A DNA stretch of 64,000 nucleotides from Bradyrhizobium sp. CIAT3101 (GTDB lineage Bacteria; Pseudomonadota; Alphaproteobacteria; Rhizobiales; Xanthobacteraceae): positions 5,725,001 to 5,789,000 of the forward strand of contig NZ_CP121634.1 in the NCBI RefSeq assembly GCF_029714945.1. The letters are read 5' to 3'. Under the pieces are notes generated by a model, which worked only from the letters and a program-made list of their open reading frames with translations, did not search any database and was not told the DNA's origin. This document shows, one piece after another, positions 27,023 through 35,705 of this stretch; the first letter of the stretch is position 1, and each line of letters begins with the position of its first letter. A program made the position numbers and the translations under genes.

Positions 27023-28012
27023 TCAGATACCCCAGCGTAGCGCCGCGGTATGCACCTGGGCATCCCACAATTCTTTCGACTGGCCATCGAGCACGGAGAC
27101 AGTGATGGAGGCACCCGCCATATCCAGGGACGTCACATAGGAACCGGTCAAGAAACGTGTCGCCGTGATCCCCGCCCCGTCCAGAATGCGCTTGGCGCTA
27201 TTGACCATCAGATAGAGTTCGATCAGTGGCGTTGCGCCGAACCCGTTGACCAGAAGCAGAACCTCGCTGCCCTTGCTCGGCGCAAGATCACCCAGGATCG
27301 CATTGAGCATCTCGGCAGCGATGGCATCGGCGGACGCCAGCGGCACCCTGCGGCGACCCGGCTCGCCGTGAATGCCGACACCCATTTCCATTTCATTGTC
27401 GGCCAGGGTGAAATTCGGCCGGCCCGCCGCCGGAACGGTGCACGGCAGGAGCGCCACGCCCATCGAGCGTGTGCGCCGATTCACGTCATCGCCGAGCGTC
27501 TTGAGCGCGGCAAGCGGCATGCCTTTTTCGGCCGCGGCACCGACCATCTTTTCCACGATCAGCGTGCCTGCAACACCGCGCCGACCGGTCGTGTAGGTCG
27601 ACTTCTCGACCGCGACGTCGTCGTTGGTCACCACGCTGGCGATCTCGCGACCGGCCATCTCGGCGGCCATGGTGAAATTCATCACATCGCCTTCGTAGTT
27701 CTTGACGATGAAGAGCACACCCGCCTCGGTGTCGACGGCCTCGGCCGCCTCGATCATCTGATCCGGCGTCGGCGAGGTGAAGACCTGGCCCGGACAGGCG
27801 GCATCGAGCATGCCGACACCGACGAAGCCCGCATGGAGCGGTTCATGGCCGGAGCCGCCGCCCGAGATCAGCGCGACCTTGCCCGGCTTCAGGGTACGGC
27901 GGCGCACGAACTTCCTGTCGGCACCGAGCAGCAGGATATCGGCATGCGCCGCAGCCAATCCGTCGAGACTCTCTTCGAGCACCGCATCCGTGCTGTTGAT
28001 CAGCTTTTTCAT
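27023..28012 (-). CDS. dhaK: Dihydroxyacetone kinase subunit DhaK
   Basis: The 329-residue substrate-binding subunit of the PTS-dependent dihydroxyacetone kinase has the active-site residues described for E. coli DhaK at nearly identical positions: His56 in GGGSGHEPLH, Asp109 in NYEGDVMNF and His215 in GVGIHGEPG, which holds dihydroxyacetone covalently as a hemiaminal. GGAGGACGCC precedes the ATG. It phosphorylates dihydroxyacetone to DHAP using the ADP/ATP held on DhaL. Here it is the last gene of a long operon, 38 bases after the small HTH-like gene, instead of heading a dhaKLM order. Confidence 0.93.
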   Translation of the reverse strand: MKKLINSTDAVLEESLDGLAAAHADILLLGADRKFVRRRTLKPGKVALISGGGSGHEPLHAGFVGVGMLDAACPGQVFTSPTPDQMIEAAEAVDTEAGVLFIVKNYEGDVMNFTMAAEMAGREIASVVTNDDVAVEKSTYTTGRRGVAGTLIVEKMVGAAAEKGMPLAALKTLGDDVNRRTRSMGVALLPCTVPAAGRPNFTLADNEMEMGVGIHGEPGRRRVPLASADAIAAEMLNAILGDLAPSKGSEVLLLVNGFGATPLIELYLMVNSAKRILDGAGITATRFLTGSYVTSLDMAGASITVSVLDGQSKELWDAQVHTAALRWGI

Positions 28013-28050
28013 GGCGTCCTCCCGGTTATCTTTTTTGCAGTCACAATTCG

Positions 28051-28482
28051 TCAGCCGATGCTCTCGGCGTAGCGTGCGAGCTGGGCAGCGAAGTCGACGA
28101 TGAGCTGCTCGAGCGCGCGATTCTTCTTGTCGTCACCGAGATCGGGCACCGTCACGGTCACGACGCGGGTGCGCGCCTCGCGATGGGCGCCGCGCAACCG
28201 TCCCGGATGTGCGCGACCATAGGCTTCGAGGAAAGCCGCACGCTCGGCACCGGCGAGATGGCAGACCTCGAAGATGATGGGGACATGCTTCGCCGGAATC
28301 GGCACCAGATAGGCCGGATTGGTGATCTGGCTGACGAAGGAGCGGTTCTTGCCGAGCGCCGCCGCGAGCTTCAACCGCGTACCGGACGGCCGGTTGTCGA
28401 GGGCCCGCCGCAGGATCAGTTTGTAGTCCGCGACGTTGCTGTCGCCCGGCCGGCTTGTGTCCTCGCCTGCGTCGTCGCTCAT
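28051..28482 (-). CDS. Small putative HTH protein of the dha/PTS operon
   Basis: The 143-residue soluble protein is encoded between Enzyme I and DhaK. Its ATG overlaps the Enzyme I stop (ATGA), so it is coupled to it. Residues 32-52 (GTRLKLAAALGKNRSFVSQIT) look like an XRE/lambda-repressor type helix-turn-helix, followed by a helical segment with IPAKHVPIIFEVCHL. The C-terminal third is charged (DLGDDKKNRALEQLIVDFAAQ) and may be a dimerisation helix. I do not recognise a named family. A transcriptional or PTS-state-sensing regulator of this operon is the most economical guess; an adaptor to DhaK or Enzyme I is the alternative. Confidence 0.7.
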   Translation of the reverse strand: MSDDAGEDTSRPGDSNVADYKLILRRALDNRPSGTRLKLAAALGKNRSFVSQITNPAYLVPIPAKHVPIIFEVCHLAGAERAAFLEAYGRAHPGRLRGAHREARTRVVTVTVPDLGDDKKNRALEQLIVDFAAQLARYAESIG

Positions 28483-30077
28483 GCGGTCACCCCGGCGATG
28501 GCAGCCTTGAGCCGTGCCACCGCAATCGGCGAGACCGAGAGCGTCGTCAGGCCCGTCGCCAGTAGCGCTTTCGTCAAGCGCGTATCGGCCGCCGCATCGC
28601 CGCAGAGCGAGACCTCGACGCCGCGCTTGCGCCCGGCCTCGACGGTCCGCGCGATCAGCGCCAGCACCGCGGGATGACCGGCATCGTTGAGGTCAGCGAC
28701 AGCGCCGATGTCGCGCGCCGCAGCCATCGTATATTGGGTCAGGTCGTTCGACCCGATGGAATAAAATGCAGCGCCAAAATCCTCCGCACAGAGCGCTGCC
28801 GCCGGGACCTCGACCATGATGCCGAGCGGTGGCCGCGCGCAGGCGATGCCTTCTGCCGTCAGCGTCGCAAACTCCGCATCCAGCATGGCGTTGGCACGAT
28901 CGAGCTCGGCGGGAACCGCAATCATCGGCAACATCACCTTCAACGTGCCATGGACGGCCGCACGGCACAGCGCCCGCAACTGCACGCGAAACACCTCCGG
29001 CCGCGCAAGCGAGAGCCGGATCCCGCGCAGGCCCAGAAACGGATTGCGCTCGCTATCGACCGTCAGGCCGGCAATTGGCTTGTCACCGCCGGCATCGAGC
29101 GTGCGGATCGTCACCGGCCGCCCCGCAGCCCATTCGAGAATGCGTCGATAGACCGCGTATTGCGCATCCTCACCGGGCAGGCCCCTCGATCCCTCGAACA
29201 GAAATTCGGTCCGCACGAGTCCGATGCCGTCGCAAATAGCGGGATCGAGGCTTACGACATCTTCGGGCGCTGCGACGTTGAGAAGGACGGCGATGCGCCG
29301 GCCGTCGGCCGTCACAGCCGGCTTGAGGCGGCCCGCGTCGGCAGCGATCTGCGCTGCATTCGCCGCCGCCATCCGATGCTCGAACAGGCGGCGCGTTTCG
29401 GGCTGGGGATCGAAAATCACGGTGCCGGTATCGCCGTCGACAAGCGCCAGCGACGGCGGCTGTCCGTTCCATGGCAATGGACCCAATCCGACCACCATGG
29501 GAGCGCCGCGCGATCGCGCGAGCATCGCGACATGCGACGACGGCGATCCGCTCGCGAGCGCAATGGCGCCACCGCGGGTCCAGTCGACTGCCAGGAATGT
29601 CGACGGCGAAATATCATCGCCCGTGACGACGGAATCACCGGAGATCCTTGCGACCTGATCCGCGCCGTTCAAACCCGCAAGCACGCGATCGCGAATGTCG
29701 ACCAGATCGGCAGCACGAGCCCTGAAATATTCCTCATCCGCGGCGCGATAGCCCGCAATCTCCACGTCCAGCGCTGCGCACCAAGCCTCATCGGCAGCCG
29801 TGCCGCCCGCAATGGCTTCGTAAGCTCCCTCCGAAAGCGCATCGTCACCGAGCATCGCGACCTGGAATTCCAGGATCTCCGCGGCTTCGCCATGAACCGT
29901 CGCGATCAGTTCGGCGAGCTCTGTGGCTGCCCCATCGATCGCCGCCTTCAGCGCCGCGGCCTCCTGCGTGGGATCACCCTTGGTCACCCTGCTCGCCACA
30001 GCACTCGTCAGCACGGCGACCGGGCCGATGGCGAGGCCAGGCGAAGCAGGATGGCCGGTGAGATGGATCTCGCCCAC
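28479..30077 (-). CDS. Phosphoenolpyruvate-protein phosphotransferase (Enzyme I)
   Basis: The 532-residue protein is close to full Enzyme I length. The N-terminus GHPASPGLAIGPVAVL is typical, the phosphorylated His is His182 in ASGSPSSHVAMLAR (E. coli His189), and the PEP-binding barrel shows LRGIRLSLARPEVF, SIGSNDLTQYTMA and the catalytic Cys in SLCGDAA. It takes phosphate from PEP and passes it to HPr. In E. coli DhaM only a truncated Enzyme I domain is fused; here a complete protein is encoded separately. I start at GTG 30077 because it has GAGGCG upstream and lies 4 bases after the HPr stop; ATG starts further up would overlap HPr. Confidence 0.88.
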   Translation of the reverse strand: MGEIHLTGHPASPGLAIGPVAVLTSAVASRVTKGDPTQEAAALKAAIDGAATELAELIATVHGEAAEILEFQVAMLGDDALSEGAYEAIAGGTAADEAWCAALDVEIAGYRAADEEYFRARAADLVDIRDRVLAGLNGADQVARISGDSVVTGDDISPSTFLAVDWTRGGAIALASGSPSSHVAMLARSRGAPMVVGLGPLPWNGQPPSLALVDGDTGTVIFDPQPETRRLFEHRMAAANAAQIAADAGRLKPAVTADGRRIAVLLNVAAPEDVVSLDPAICDGIGLVRTEFLFEGSRGLPGEDAQYAVYRRILEWAAGRPVTIRTLDAGGDKPIAGLTVDSERNPFLGLRGIRLSLARPEVFRVQLRALCRAAVHGTLKVMLPMIAVPAELDRANAMLDAEFATLTAEGIACARPPLGIMVEVPAAALCAEDFGAAFYSIGSNDLTQYTMAAARDIGAVADLNDAGHPAVLALIARTVEAGRKRGVEVSLCGDAAADTRLTKALLATGLTTLSVSPIAVARLKAAIAGVTA

Positions 30078-30081
30078 GACT

Positions 30082-30396
30082 TTACGCCTCGCCGAAACCA
30101 TCATGCACCAGCGCCAGCATGGCTGCGAGCGCCGCGTCACCATCGGGACCGGCGACGCGGAAATGCAGCGTTGCACCTTGCGGTGCTTTCACACGCATCA
30201 CCTTCACCGGGCTCTTGGCGTCGGTCCAGGGTCCGTCGGCAGCAAGCGCGATTTCGATCTTTGCGGCAAAGCCCTTTGCCAATTGCGTGAGCTTCACCGA
30301 TGGCCGCGCGTGCAGGCCGACCGGATTGACAAGGACCGCGAAAGCGGTCAGCGGCGCAAACGTCTGGGCAGCCCGGTTGGCGTTGGCATCATGCAT
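30082..30396 (-). CDS. HPr-family phosphocarrier protein
   Basis: The 104-residue phosphocarrier has the phosphorylation motif NPVGLHARPSVKL with His29 as acceptor, and a Ser in DAKSPVKVM at the place of the regulatory Ser46 region of other HPr proteins. It is about 15 residues longer than classical HPr because of an Ala/Asn-rich N-terminus. ATG 30396 has GGAGG upstream and overlaps the DhaM stop by 8 bases. It should shuttle phosphate from the Enzyme I encoded next to it to DhaM. Confidence 0.9.
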   Translation of the reverse strand: MHDANANRAAQTFAPLTAFAVLVNPVGLHARPSVKLTQLAKGFAAKIEIALAADGPWTDAKSPVKVMRVKAPQGATLHFRVAGPDGDAALAAMLALVHDGFGEA

Positions 30397-30775
30397 AGAA
30401 TTCCTCCGCACTGCGCTTGACGGCGGCAAGCGACGAGCCGCCCGAAGATTCGGTCGCAGCAATCACAGCCCCCTCGACCACCGGGGCATTACAAACCAGC
30501 ACGCGCGCGCGCCGATCTTCGGGGAGCATCTCGACCGCCATCTCCGAATTGGTCTCGGCACCGCCGAGATCGACGAGGATCGCGACGCCCGCCGGTGACC
30601 AGGCTTTCTCGATCGCATCGAGAATTCCTGCAACGTTCGTACCGAGCCCACCGTCGACATCCCCGCCGGTCCAGGCCAGCGGCACGGCATCCCCGACCAT
30701 CTGGCGCACCATATCGGCCGCGCCTTCCGCGATCTTCGGCGAATGCGACACGATGACAATTCCGACATTGCTCAT
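30389..30775 (-). CDS. dhaM: DhaM, EIIA-like phosphotransfer subunit
   Basis: This 128-residue protein corresponds to the EIIA(Man)-like N-terminal domain of DhaM only. VGIVIVSHSPKIAEG carries the phosphorylated His11; WTGGDVDGGLGTNVAGI and ILVDLGGAETNSEM are the following conserved strands. It receives phosphate from HPr and transfers it to ADP bound on DhaL. The HPr and Enzyme I domains that are fused to DhaM in enterobacteria follow as separate genes in the same order, as if the fusion had been split. Its start overlaps the DhaL stop (ATGA). Confidence 0.92.
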   Translation of the reverse strand: MSNVGIVIVSHSPKIAEGAADMVRQMVGDAVPLAWTGGDVDGGLGTNVAGILDAIEKAWSPAGVAILVDLGGAETNSEMAVEMLPEDRRARVLVCNAPVVEGAVIAATESSGGSSLAAVKRSAEEFYA

Positions 30776-31386
30776 GTATTGACCTCGAACTCCAGTGTCT
30801 CAACTGCTGCGCCGATCAGAAGGGACGCCGAGCGCGAGCCCGGGTCCATATGACCGATGGAACGTTCCCCGAGAAACGACGCGCGGCCGCGAATCGCTTG
30901 CATCGGCGTGGTACGATCGGCCGCTTGCACGGCCTCCGCCGCGATCGCCCTGGCGTCGCCGCCTCCCGCCAACACGGCGTGAACCGGCACGAGCACATCC
31001 AGCAGCGTCTTCTGCCCTGCCTCGGAACGGCCGCGCGCCTTGACGGCCTCGATCGCTTTCTCCGTCGCCGCGACCAGATCGGCCCGGCTCGGCTGCTCCG
31101 GAAGCGCCTTGCCCAGTTCCATGAAGAAGGTCCCGACCAGCGGCCCCGAGGCGCCGCCGACCTTCATGACCAGGGTCATTCCGATCGCCTTCAGCATCTC
31201 CGGGAGCGACTTGTCGGCAAGGCCCGGCAATGTCGCCAGCACCGCCTCGAAACCGCGCTTCATGTTCAGCCCGTGATCCCCATCGCCGATCGCCTGGTCA
31301 AGGCTCGTCAATTCGTCCGCGTGTTCAATCACGGCTCCTGCGAGCGCTCGCACCAGTCTTTCTCTGGCTACCCGATCAAGGCTCAT
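30772..31386 (-). CDS. dhaL: Dihydroxyacetone kinase subunit DhaL
   Basis: The 204-residue nucleotide-binding subunit has an acidic Mg-ADP site visible as Asp30, Asp35 and Asp37 in LDQAIGDGDHG; GGASGPLVGTFFMELGKAL and DPGSRSASLL close the nucleotide pocket. DhaL keeps its ADP bound and is rephosphorylated by DhaM instead of exchanging it with free ATP. The start codon overlaps the stop of the ABC ATPase gene before it (ATGA), so kinase and importer are translated as one coupled unit. Confidence 0.93.
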   Translation of the reverse strand: MSLDRVARERLVRALAGAVIEHADELTSLDQAIGDGDHGLNMKRGFEAVLATLPGLADKSLPEMLKAIGMTLVMKVGGASGPLVGTFFMELGKALPEQPSRADLVAATEKAIEAVKARGRSEAGQKTLLDVLVPVHAVLAGGGDARAIAAEAVQAADRTTPMQAIRGRASFLGERSIGHMDPGSRSASLLIGAAVETLEFEVNT

Positions 31387-32390
31387 GCCGCTACCCTCCA
31401 GCCCATCGCATCGAAAAACAGCGGTCTGTTCAGACGGAGCGACACCATATCTCCGGCGCCGAAGCCCGCCTCGGGATCCGCCAGGGTCACGACCGGCCGG
31501 CCGGCGAGGTCGAGATGGAGATGGCTCTGGTCGCCGAGATGTTCGACCCGCTTAACGGTCGCCGACACGTCACCACCGCCGCGCGCAATCGTCAGGTGCT
31601 CGGTCCGCGCGCCGACCGTCTCGGCGCCGGCCGGGGCGCCACCGAACAGGGCAGCCGGCAGCAGATTGATCGTTGGCTGGCCCAGCCTTGCTGCGACATG
31701 CGCATTGATCGGGTTCTCGTAGATCTCGCGCGGCGTGCCGATCTGCATCAGCCGTCCGCCTTCGATCACGCCAATGCGCGAGGCCATGGTCATCGCTTCG
31801 GTCTGGTCGTGAGTGACATAGAGGATCGTCGCGCCGAGATCGACCTGGATCCGCTTGAGCTCGAGGCGCAGCTCGCCGCGAAGCTTGGCATCCAGCGAGG
31901 AAAGCGGCTCGTCCATCAGATAGATCGAGGGCGAACGGACCAGGGCGCGACCGATCGCGACGCGCTGCATCTGTCCGCCCGACAGCTGCGTCGCCTTGTT
32001 GTCCAGCTTGGTTTCGATGTGAAGCAGACGCGCCACCTCCTGCACCTTCGCGCGGATATCCGCCTCCGGCACGCGGCGGGTCGGCGCGCGCAACGCGAAG
32101 GCCATGTTCTCGAACACGGTCAGATGCGGATACAGCGAATATTGCTGGAAGACAAAGGCGACGTCGCGGTCGGCCGGTGCATCGCCGGTCACGTCGCGCC
32201 CATCGATCCGGATCGAACCGCTGTCCGGCTGCTCCAATCCAGCAATCAAGCGCAAGGCCGTGGTCTTGCCGGCGCCTGTCGGCCCGAGCAACGCGACGAA
32301 CTCGCCGTCACCAATGGTCAGCGACAGATCGCTCAAGGCTTGCGTCTTGCCGAACGCCTTGGAGACGGCGTTGATCTCGACCTCAGCCAT
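31383..32390 (-). CDS. ABC transporter ATPase B of the dha operon
   Basis: The 335-residue ATPase has a TOBE-type C-terminal domain, Walker A GPTGAGKTT, Q-loop FQQYSLYPH, signature LSGGQMQRVAIG, Walker B IYLMDEPLSSLD and switch His in YVTHDQTEAM. I start at ATG 32390 with AAGGAGG upstream, which overlaps the preceding ATPase gene by 8 bases. It is the second of two non-identical ATPases and probably forms a heterodimer with the first. Two-ATPase importers of this type are known for glycerol in Rhizobium (Glp system). Confidence 0.9.
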   Translation of the reverse strand: MAEVEINAVSKAFGKTQALSDLSLTIGDGEFVALLGPTGAGKTTALRLIAGLEQPDSGSIRIDGRDVTGDAPADRDVAFVFQQYSLYPHLTVFENMAFALRAPTRRVPEADIRAKVQEVARLLHIETKLDNKATQLSGGQMQRVAIGRALVRSPSIYLMDEPLSSLDAKLRGELRLELKRIQVDLGATILYVTHDQTEAMTMASRIGVIEGGRLMQIGTPREIYENPINAHVAARLGQPTINLLPAALFGGAPAGAETVGARTEHLTIARGGGDVSATVKRVEHLGDQSHLHLDLAGRPVVTLADPEAGFGAGDMVSLRLNRPLFFDAMGWRVAA

Positions 32391-33480
32391 GCGTGCCTCC
32401 TTCATGCAGCGCGGTGCGAATCGCCCGGCCCGATGCCTTGTCGAAGATCGACAGCGTATCGGGCCGGAAGTCGAGCCCGACAGTCTCGCCGGTCCGGAAC
32501 GATCTGCTGCTGGGTGAGCGGGCCTTGAGTGCGCCGTAATGCGTCGTCACGGTCACGATCTGCGTCGTGCCGAGATATTCCGTCCCATAGACCTCGCCGC
32601 GAACCATGCCGCGATCGGTGAAGCGCACGTGCTCTGGCCGTACCCCGAGCACGAGCTCGCTTTCCGCCATCGCCTCGCGCGCAGCTGGAATGGCAACGTC
32701 TCGCTCGCCTAGCCTAATCGCGTCTGCGCCTGTCTGCAGGCCTCCGCGGAACGGGAGGAAATTCATGGGCGGCGAGCCGATGAAATCCGCGACGAACAGC
32801 GAAGCCGGCCGGTCATAGATGTCGCGCGGGCTTGCGACCTGCTCGACGACGCCGTTGTTCATCACCGCGATCCTGTCGGCCATCGCCATGGCCTCGAGCT
32901 GGTCATGCGTAACATAGACGGTCGTCGCACCCAGCCGGTCATGCAGAGACCGCAGCTCGTGAATCATGGCCTCCCGCATCTCGGTATCGAGTGCGCCGAG
33001 CGGCTCGTCCATCAGAAAACATTTCGGCTTGCGCACGATCGCTCGTCCAAGCGCGACACGCTGACGGTCGCCGCCGGCAAGTCCCGATACCGATCGATCG
33101 AGGAGATGGGAGATCCGCAGGATGCGCGCGGCCTCGACGACCCGCCGGTCGCGCTCGGCGGCACTGATCCCTTCGCATTTCAAGGGAAAACCGATATTGC
33201 GGCGGACATTCATGTGCGGATAGAGCGCGAAGAGCTGGAACACGAAGGCGATGTCGCGCGCCGATGCGCGGTTCATCGTCACGTCTTCGCCATCGAGCCG
33301 GATGGTGCCTGATGTCGGCAGCTCCAGGCCGGCAATCATGCGGAGCGTCGTGGTCTTGCCGCAGCCGGACGGTCCGAGCAGGCAGAGGAACTGGCCGTCC
33401 TCGATCGTGAAGCTGGCGGACTTGACCGCATGAAACCCACCGAAGGATTTGTCGAGCGCCTCGACCTTGATCTGTGCCAT
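32383..33480 (-). CDS. ABC transporter ATPase A of the dha operon
   Basis: The 365-residue ATPase has Walker A GPSGCGKTT, Q-loop FQLFALYPH, Walker B CFLMDEPLGALD, switch His in YVTHDQLEAMAMADRI and a TOBE-type C-terminus (GVRPEHVRF). The signature motif is altered: SGLAGGDRQRV instead of LSGGQ-QRV. In a heterodimer with ATPase B this would give one canonical and one altered nucleotide site. It lies 4 bases after the small membrane-protein gene. Confidence 0.9.
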   Translation of the reverse strand: MAQIKVEALDKSFGGFHAVKSASFTIEDGQFLCLLGPSGCGKTTTLRMIAGLELPTSGTIRLDGEDVTMNRASARDIAFVFQLFALYPHMNVRRNIGFPLKCEGISAAERDRRVVEAARILRISHLLDRSVSGLAGGDRQRVALGRAIVRKPKCFLMDEPLGALDTEMREAMIHELRSLHDRLGATTVYVTHDQLEAMAMADRIAVMNNGVVEQVASPRDIYDRPASLFVADFIGSPPMNFLPFRGGLQTGADAIRLGERDVAIPAAREAMAESELVLGVRPEHVRFTDRGMVRGEVYGTEYLGTTQIVTVTTHYGALKARSPSSRSFRTGETVGLDFRPDTLSIFDKASGRAIRTALHEGGTHG

Positions 33481-33484
33481 CGCC

Positions 33485-33697
33485 CTACTCCCGAACCTTT
33501 GACACGATGGTGAACATCACCGTGCCGAACAGGGTCGTCGCAAACGACCAAGAATACAGTGTCAGCGACAACGGCTGCATCAGCATCACGACACCGGCGG
33601 CGATAATCGTCGTCGCCACCGCTTCGAGCGGACCGCGGCGCAGAATGCGGTCTGCGAGACCGCGACGCGCGGTTGATGGGCTGGCATCGATACTCAT
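33485..33697 (-). CDS. Small two-helix membrane protein of the dha-operon importer
   Basis: The 70-residue protein has a short Arg-rich start (STARRGLADRILRRG) and two predicted membrane segments, about residues 26-46 (AVATTIIAAGVVMLMQPLSL) and 50-65. The start overlaps the permease stop by four bases and the stop is 4 bases before ATPase A, so it is a genuine operon member. The Rhizobium glycerol importer operon also contains a small membrane protein (GlpU), though I cannot show homology. It may be an accessory subunit of the importer. Confidence 0.75.
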   Translation of the reverse strand: MSIDASPSTARRGLADRILRRGPLEAVATTIIAAGVVMLMQPLSLTLYSWSFATTLFGTVMFTIVSKVRE

Positions 33698-34647
33698 TTG
33701 CGGACGGCTCCAAAGGTGATGCCGCGCAGCAGATGCTTGCGCAGAAGCACCGTGAACACCACGATCGGCACCAGGAACAGCGTCGTACCGGCGGCCACTG
33801 CGGGCCAGTCCTGCCCGCCCTCGCCGATGATGATCGGAATGAAGGGCGGCGCGGTCTGCGCGTTGCCCGAGGTGAGAAGCACCGCGAAGGCGTATTCGTT
33901 CCAGGCGAAGATCAGGCAGAAGATTGCGGTTGCCGCGATTCCTGTGGTGGCCTGCGGCAGCACCACCTTCACGAAGGCCTGAAAGCGGGTATATCCGTCG
34001 ATCATCGCCGCCTCCTCGTACTCACGCGGGATTTCGTCGATGAACCCCTTGAGCAGCCACACCGCGAGCGAGACGTTGACCGAGGTGTAGAGCAGGATCA
34101 TCCCGAGTCGCGTGTCCGACAATCCGATGGTGCGGTACATCAGGTAGATCGGGATCGCGACCGCGATCGGCGGCATCATCCGGGTCGACAGGATGAAGAA
34201 CAGCAGATCGTCCTTCAGGGGCACGCGGAACCGCGAGAAGCCGTAGGCCGACAAGGTGCCGAGCGCGACGGCAAGTACGGTCGATCCGAACGCGATGATC
34301 AGCGAATTGACGAAGCGCGGCACGTAGTTCGAGGGACCCGCGACCACCATGTTGCGGCTGCGCGCGATGCTGTCGCACATCCCCTGCGGCGGTCCCAGCG
34401 AGCGGATGAACTCCGGCGTCTGGCGCGAGCGGGTCGTGAACAGGTTGCAGAAGCCTTCGAGCGACGGCTTGAACAACACTTTTGGCGGATAGGAGATCGC
34501 ATCATCCGGCGACTTGAACGCGGTGAGCATGATCCAGACCAACGGGATCATGGTGATGACGGCATAGAGCACGACGAGTGAACCGGCAAAGCGTCGCGTG
34601 GTGGCCGACGGCTCGACGACGGAATGGGCTGTGGTTGCTGAGGTCAT
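33694..34647 (-). CDS. ABC transporter permease (MalG type) of the dha operon
   Basis: The 317-residue inner-membrane permease has first helix LVVLYAVITMIPLVWIML followed by TAFKSPDDAI as in MalG-type subunits. The EAA loop is EYEEAAMIDGYTRFQAFVKVVLP near residue 220. A longer loop around residues 60-95 contains two Cys residues (FCNLFTT and GMCDSIA) that could form a periplasmic disulphide. Start and stop both overlap the neighbouring genes by four bases. Confidence 0.9.
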   Translation of the reverse strand: MTSATTAHSVVEPSATTRRFAGSLVVLYAVITMIPLVWIMLTAFKSPDDAISYPPKVLFKPSLEGFCNLFTTRSRQTPEFIRSLGPPQGMCDSIARSRNMVVAGPSNYVPRFVNSLIIAFGSTVLAVALGTLSAYGFSRFRVPLKDDLLFFILSTRMMPPIAVAIPIYLMYRTIGLSDTRLGMILLYTSVNVSLAVWLLKGFIDEIPREYEEAAMIDGYTRFQAFVKVVLPQATTGIAATAIFCLIFAWNEYAFAVLLTSGNAQTAPPFIPIIIGEGGQDWPAVAAGTTLFLVPIVVFTVLLRKHLLRGITFGAVRK

Positions 34648-35603
34648 CGGCTTTTCACCTTGTTCAGCGCTTTCACATAGATGTTGGCGAGGCCGAAGAC
34701 CGTCACGAACAGGATGATCGCGAAGGCCGAGGAATAGCCGGTCCGCCAGCTCTCGAACGCTGCACGCTTGAGCGTGATCGAGGCAACTTCCGTGGTCGAT
34801 CCCGGCCCGCCGCCCGTGAGCAGGTTGACCATGTCGAACATCTTGAAATTTTCGATGCCGCGGAACAGCACCGCCAGCATGATGAACGGCAGCGCCATCG
34901 GCAGCGTGATCGACCAGAACTGCCGCCATTTCGACGCGCGATCGACCTCGGCCGCCTCGTAGATGTAATCCGGGATCGAACGCAGGCCGGCAAGACAAAT
35001 CAGCATCACATAGGGCGTCCACATCCAGGCATCGACGATGACGATGGCCCAGGGGCTCAGCGTGACATCGCCCAGCATCTGGAACGACGAGGCCGCGCGT
35101 CCCGTGAAGAAGGCAACCACATAATTGAACAAGCCGATCTGGGGTTGATACAGGAACGTCCAGAAATTGCCGACGACGGCAGGCGACAGCATCATCGGCA
35201 GCAGGATGATCGTGGTCCACATCCCGTGCCCGCGGAACTTCTTGTCGATGAGGTAGGCAAGGCCAAATCCGAGGACGGTCTCGATCACCACCGTCCAGAT
35301 CACGAAATGCGCCGTCACCTGCATCGCCGCCCAGATGTCCGGATCGGTCAGGATCGACTGGTACCAGTCGGCGCCCAGCCAAATCGTCGGCACGTTGGCG
35401 CGATTGGCGCGGTAGTTCGTGAACGAGAGATAGATCGTCCAGAGCAGCGGGAAGATGTTGATCGCCAGCAGCAGCACGATCGTCGGCGTGATGAACAGCC
35501 AGGCAAGCGTCCTGTCCGACAGGCCCCGGATACGACGCGCCATGCCTGGCCGGACCATGACGGCCCGATAGGTGATCCGCGAAGAGGCACTCAATTCATT
35601 CAT
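34644..35603 (-). CDS. ABC transporter permease (MalF type) of the dha operon
   Basis: The 319-residue inner-membrane permease has LAWLFITPTIVLLLAINIFPLLW as its first helix, the segment IYLSFTNYR that follows it in MalF-type subunits, and the EAA loop YIYEAAEVDRASKWRQFWSITLP near residue 220. I prefer ATG 35603; an in-frame TTG at 35639 is possible but neither has a strong ribosome site. It is separated from the binding-protein gene by 102 bases, the largest gap in the importer part of the operon. Confidence 0.88.
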   Translation of the reverse strand: MNELSASSRITYRAVMVRPGMARRIRGLSDRTLAWLFITPTIVLLLAINIFPLLWTIYLSFTNYRANRANVPTIWLGADWYQSILTDPDIWAAMQVTAHFVIWTVVIETVLGFGLAYLIDKKFRGHGMWTTIILLPMMLSPAVVGNFWTFLYQPQIGLFNYVVAFFTGRAASSFQMLGDVTLSPWAIVIVDAWMWTPYVMLICLAGLRSIPDYIYEAAEVDRASKWRQFWSITLPMALPFIMLAVLFRGIENFKMFDMVNLLTGGGPGSTTEVASITLKRAAFESWRTGYSSAFAIILFVTVFGLANIYVKALNKVKSR

Positions 35604-35705
35604 TGCGTCGACCGATCCTGGCACCCGGGGCGTCGACAATGCGACGGTTCCGGTCGTCTCGAAGGAAAGGCCGGAGCGCAGCGTACGCGCTCCGGCCGGC
35701 TCGCG

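Noticed and set aside
28674..30290. 538-codon open frame opposite Enzyme I
   Set aside because: Enzyme I has complete catalytic motifs; the opposite frame is low-complexity and Arg-rich.
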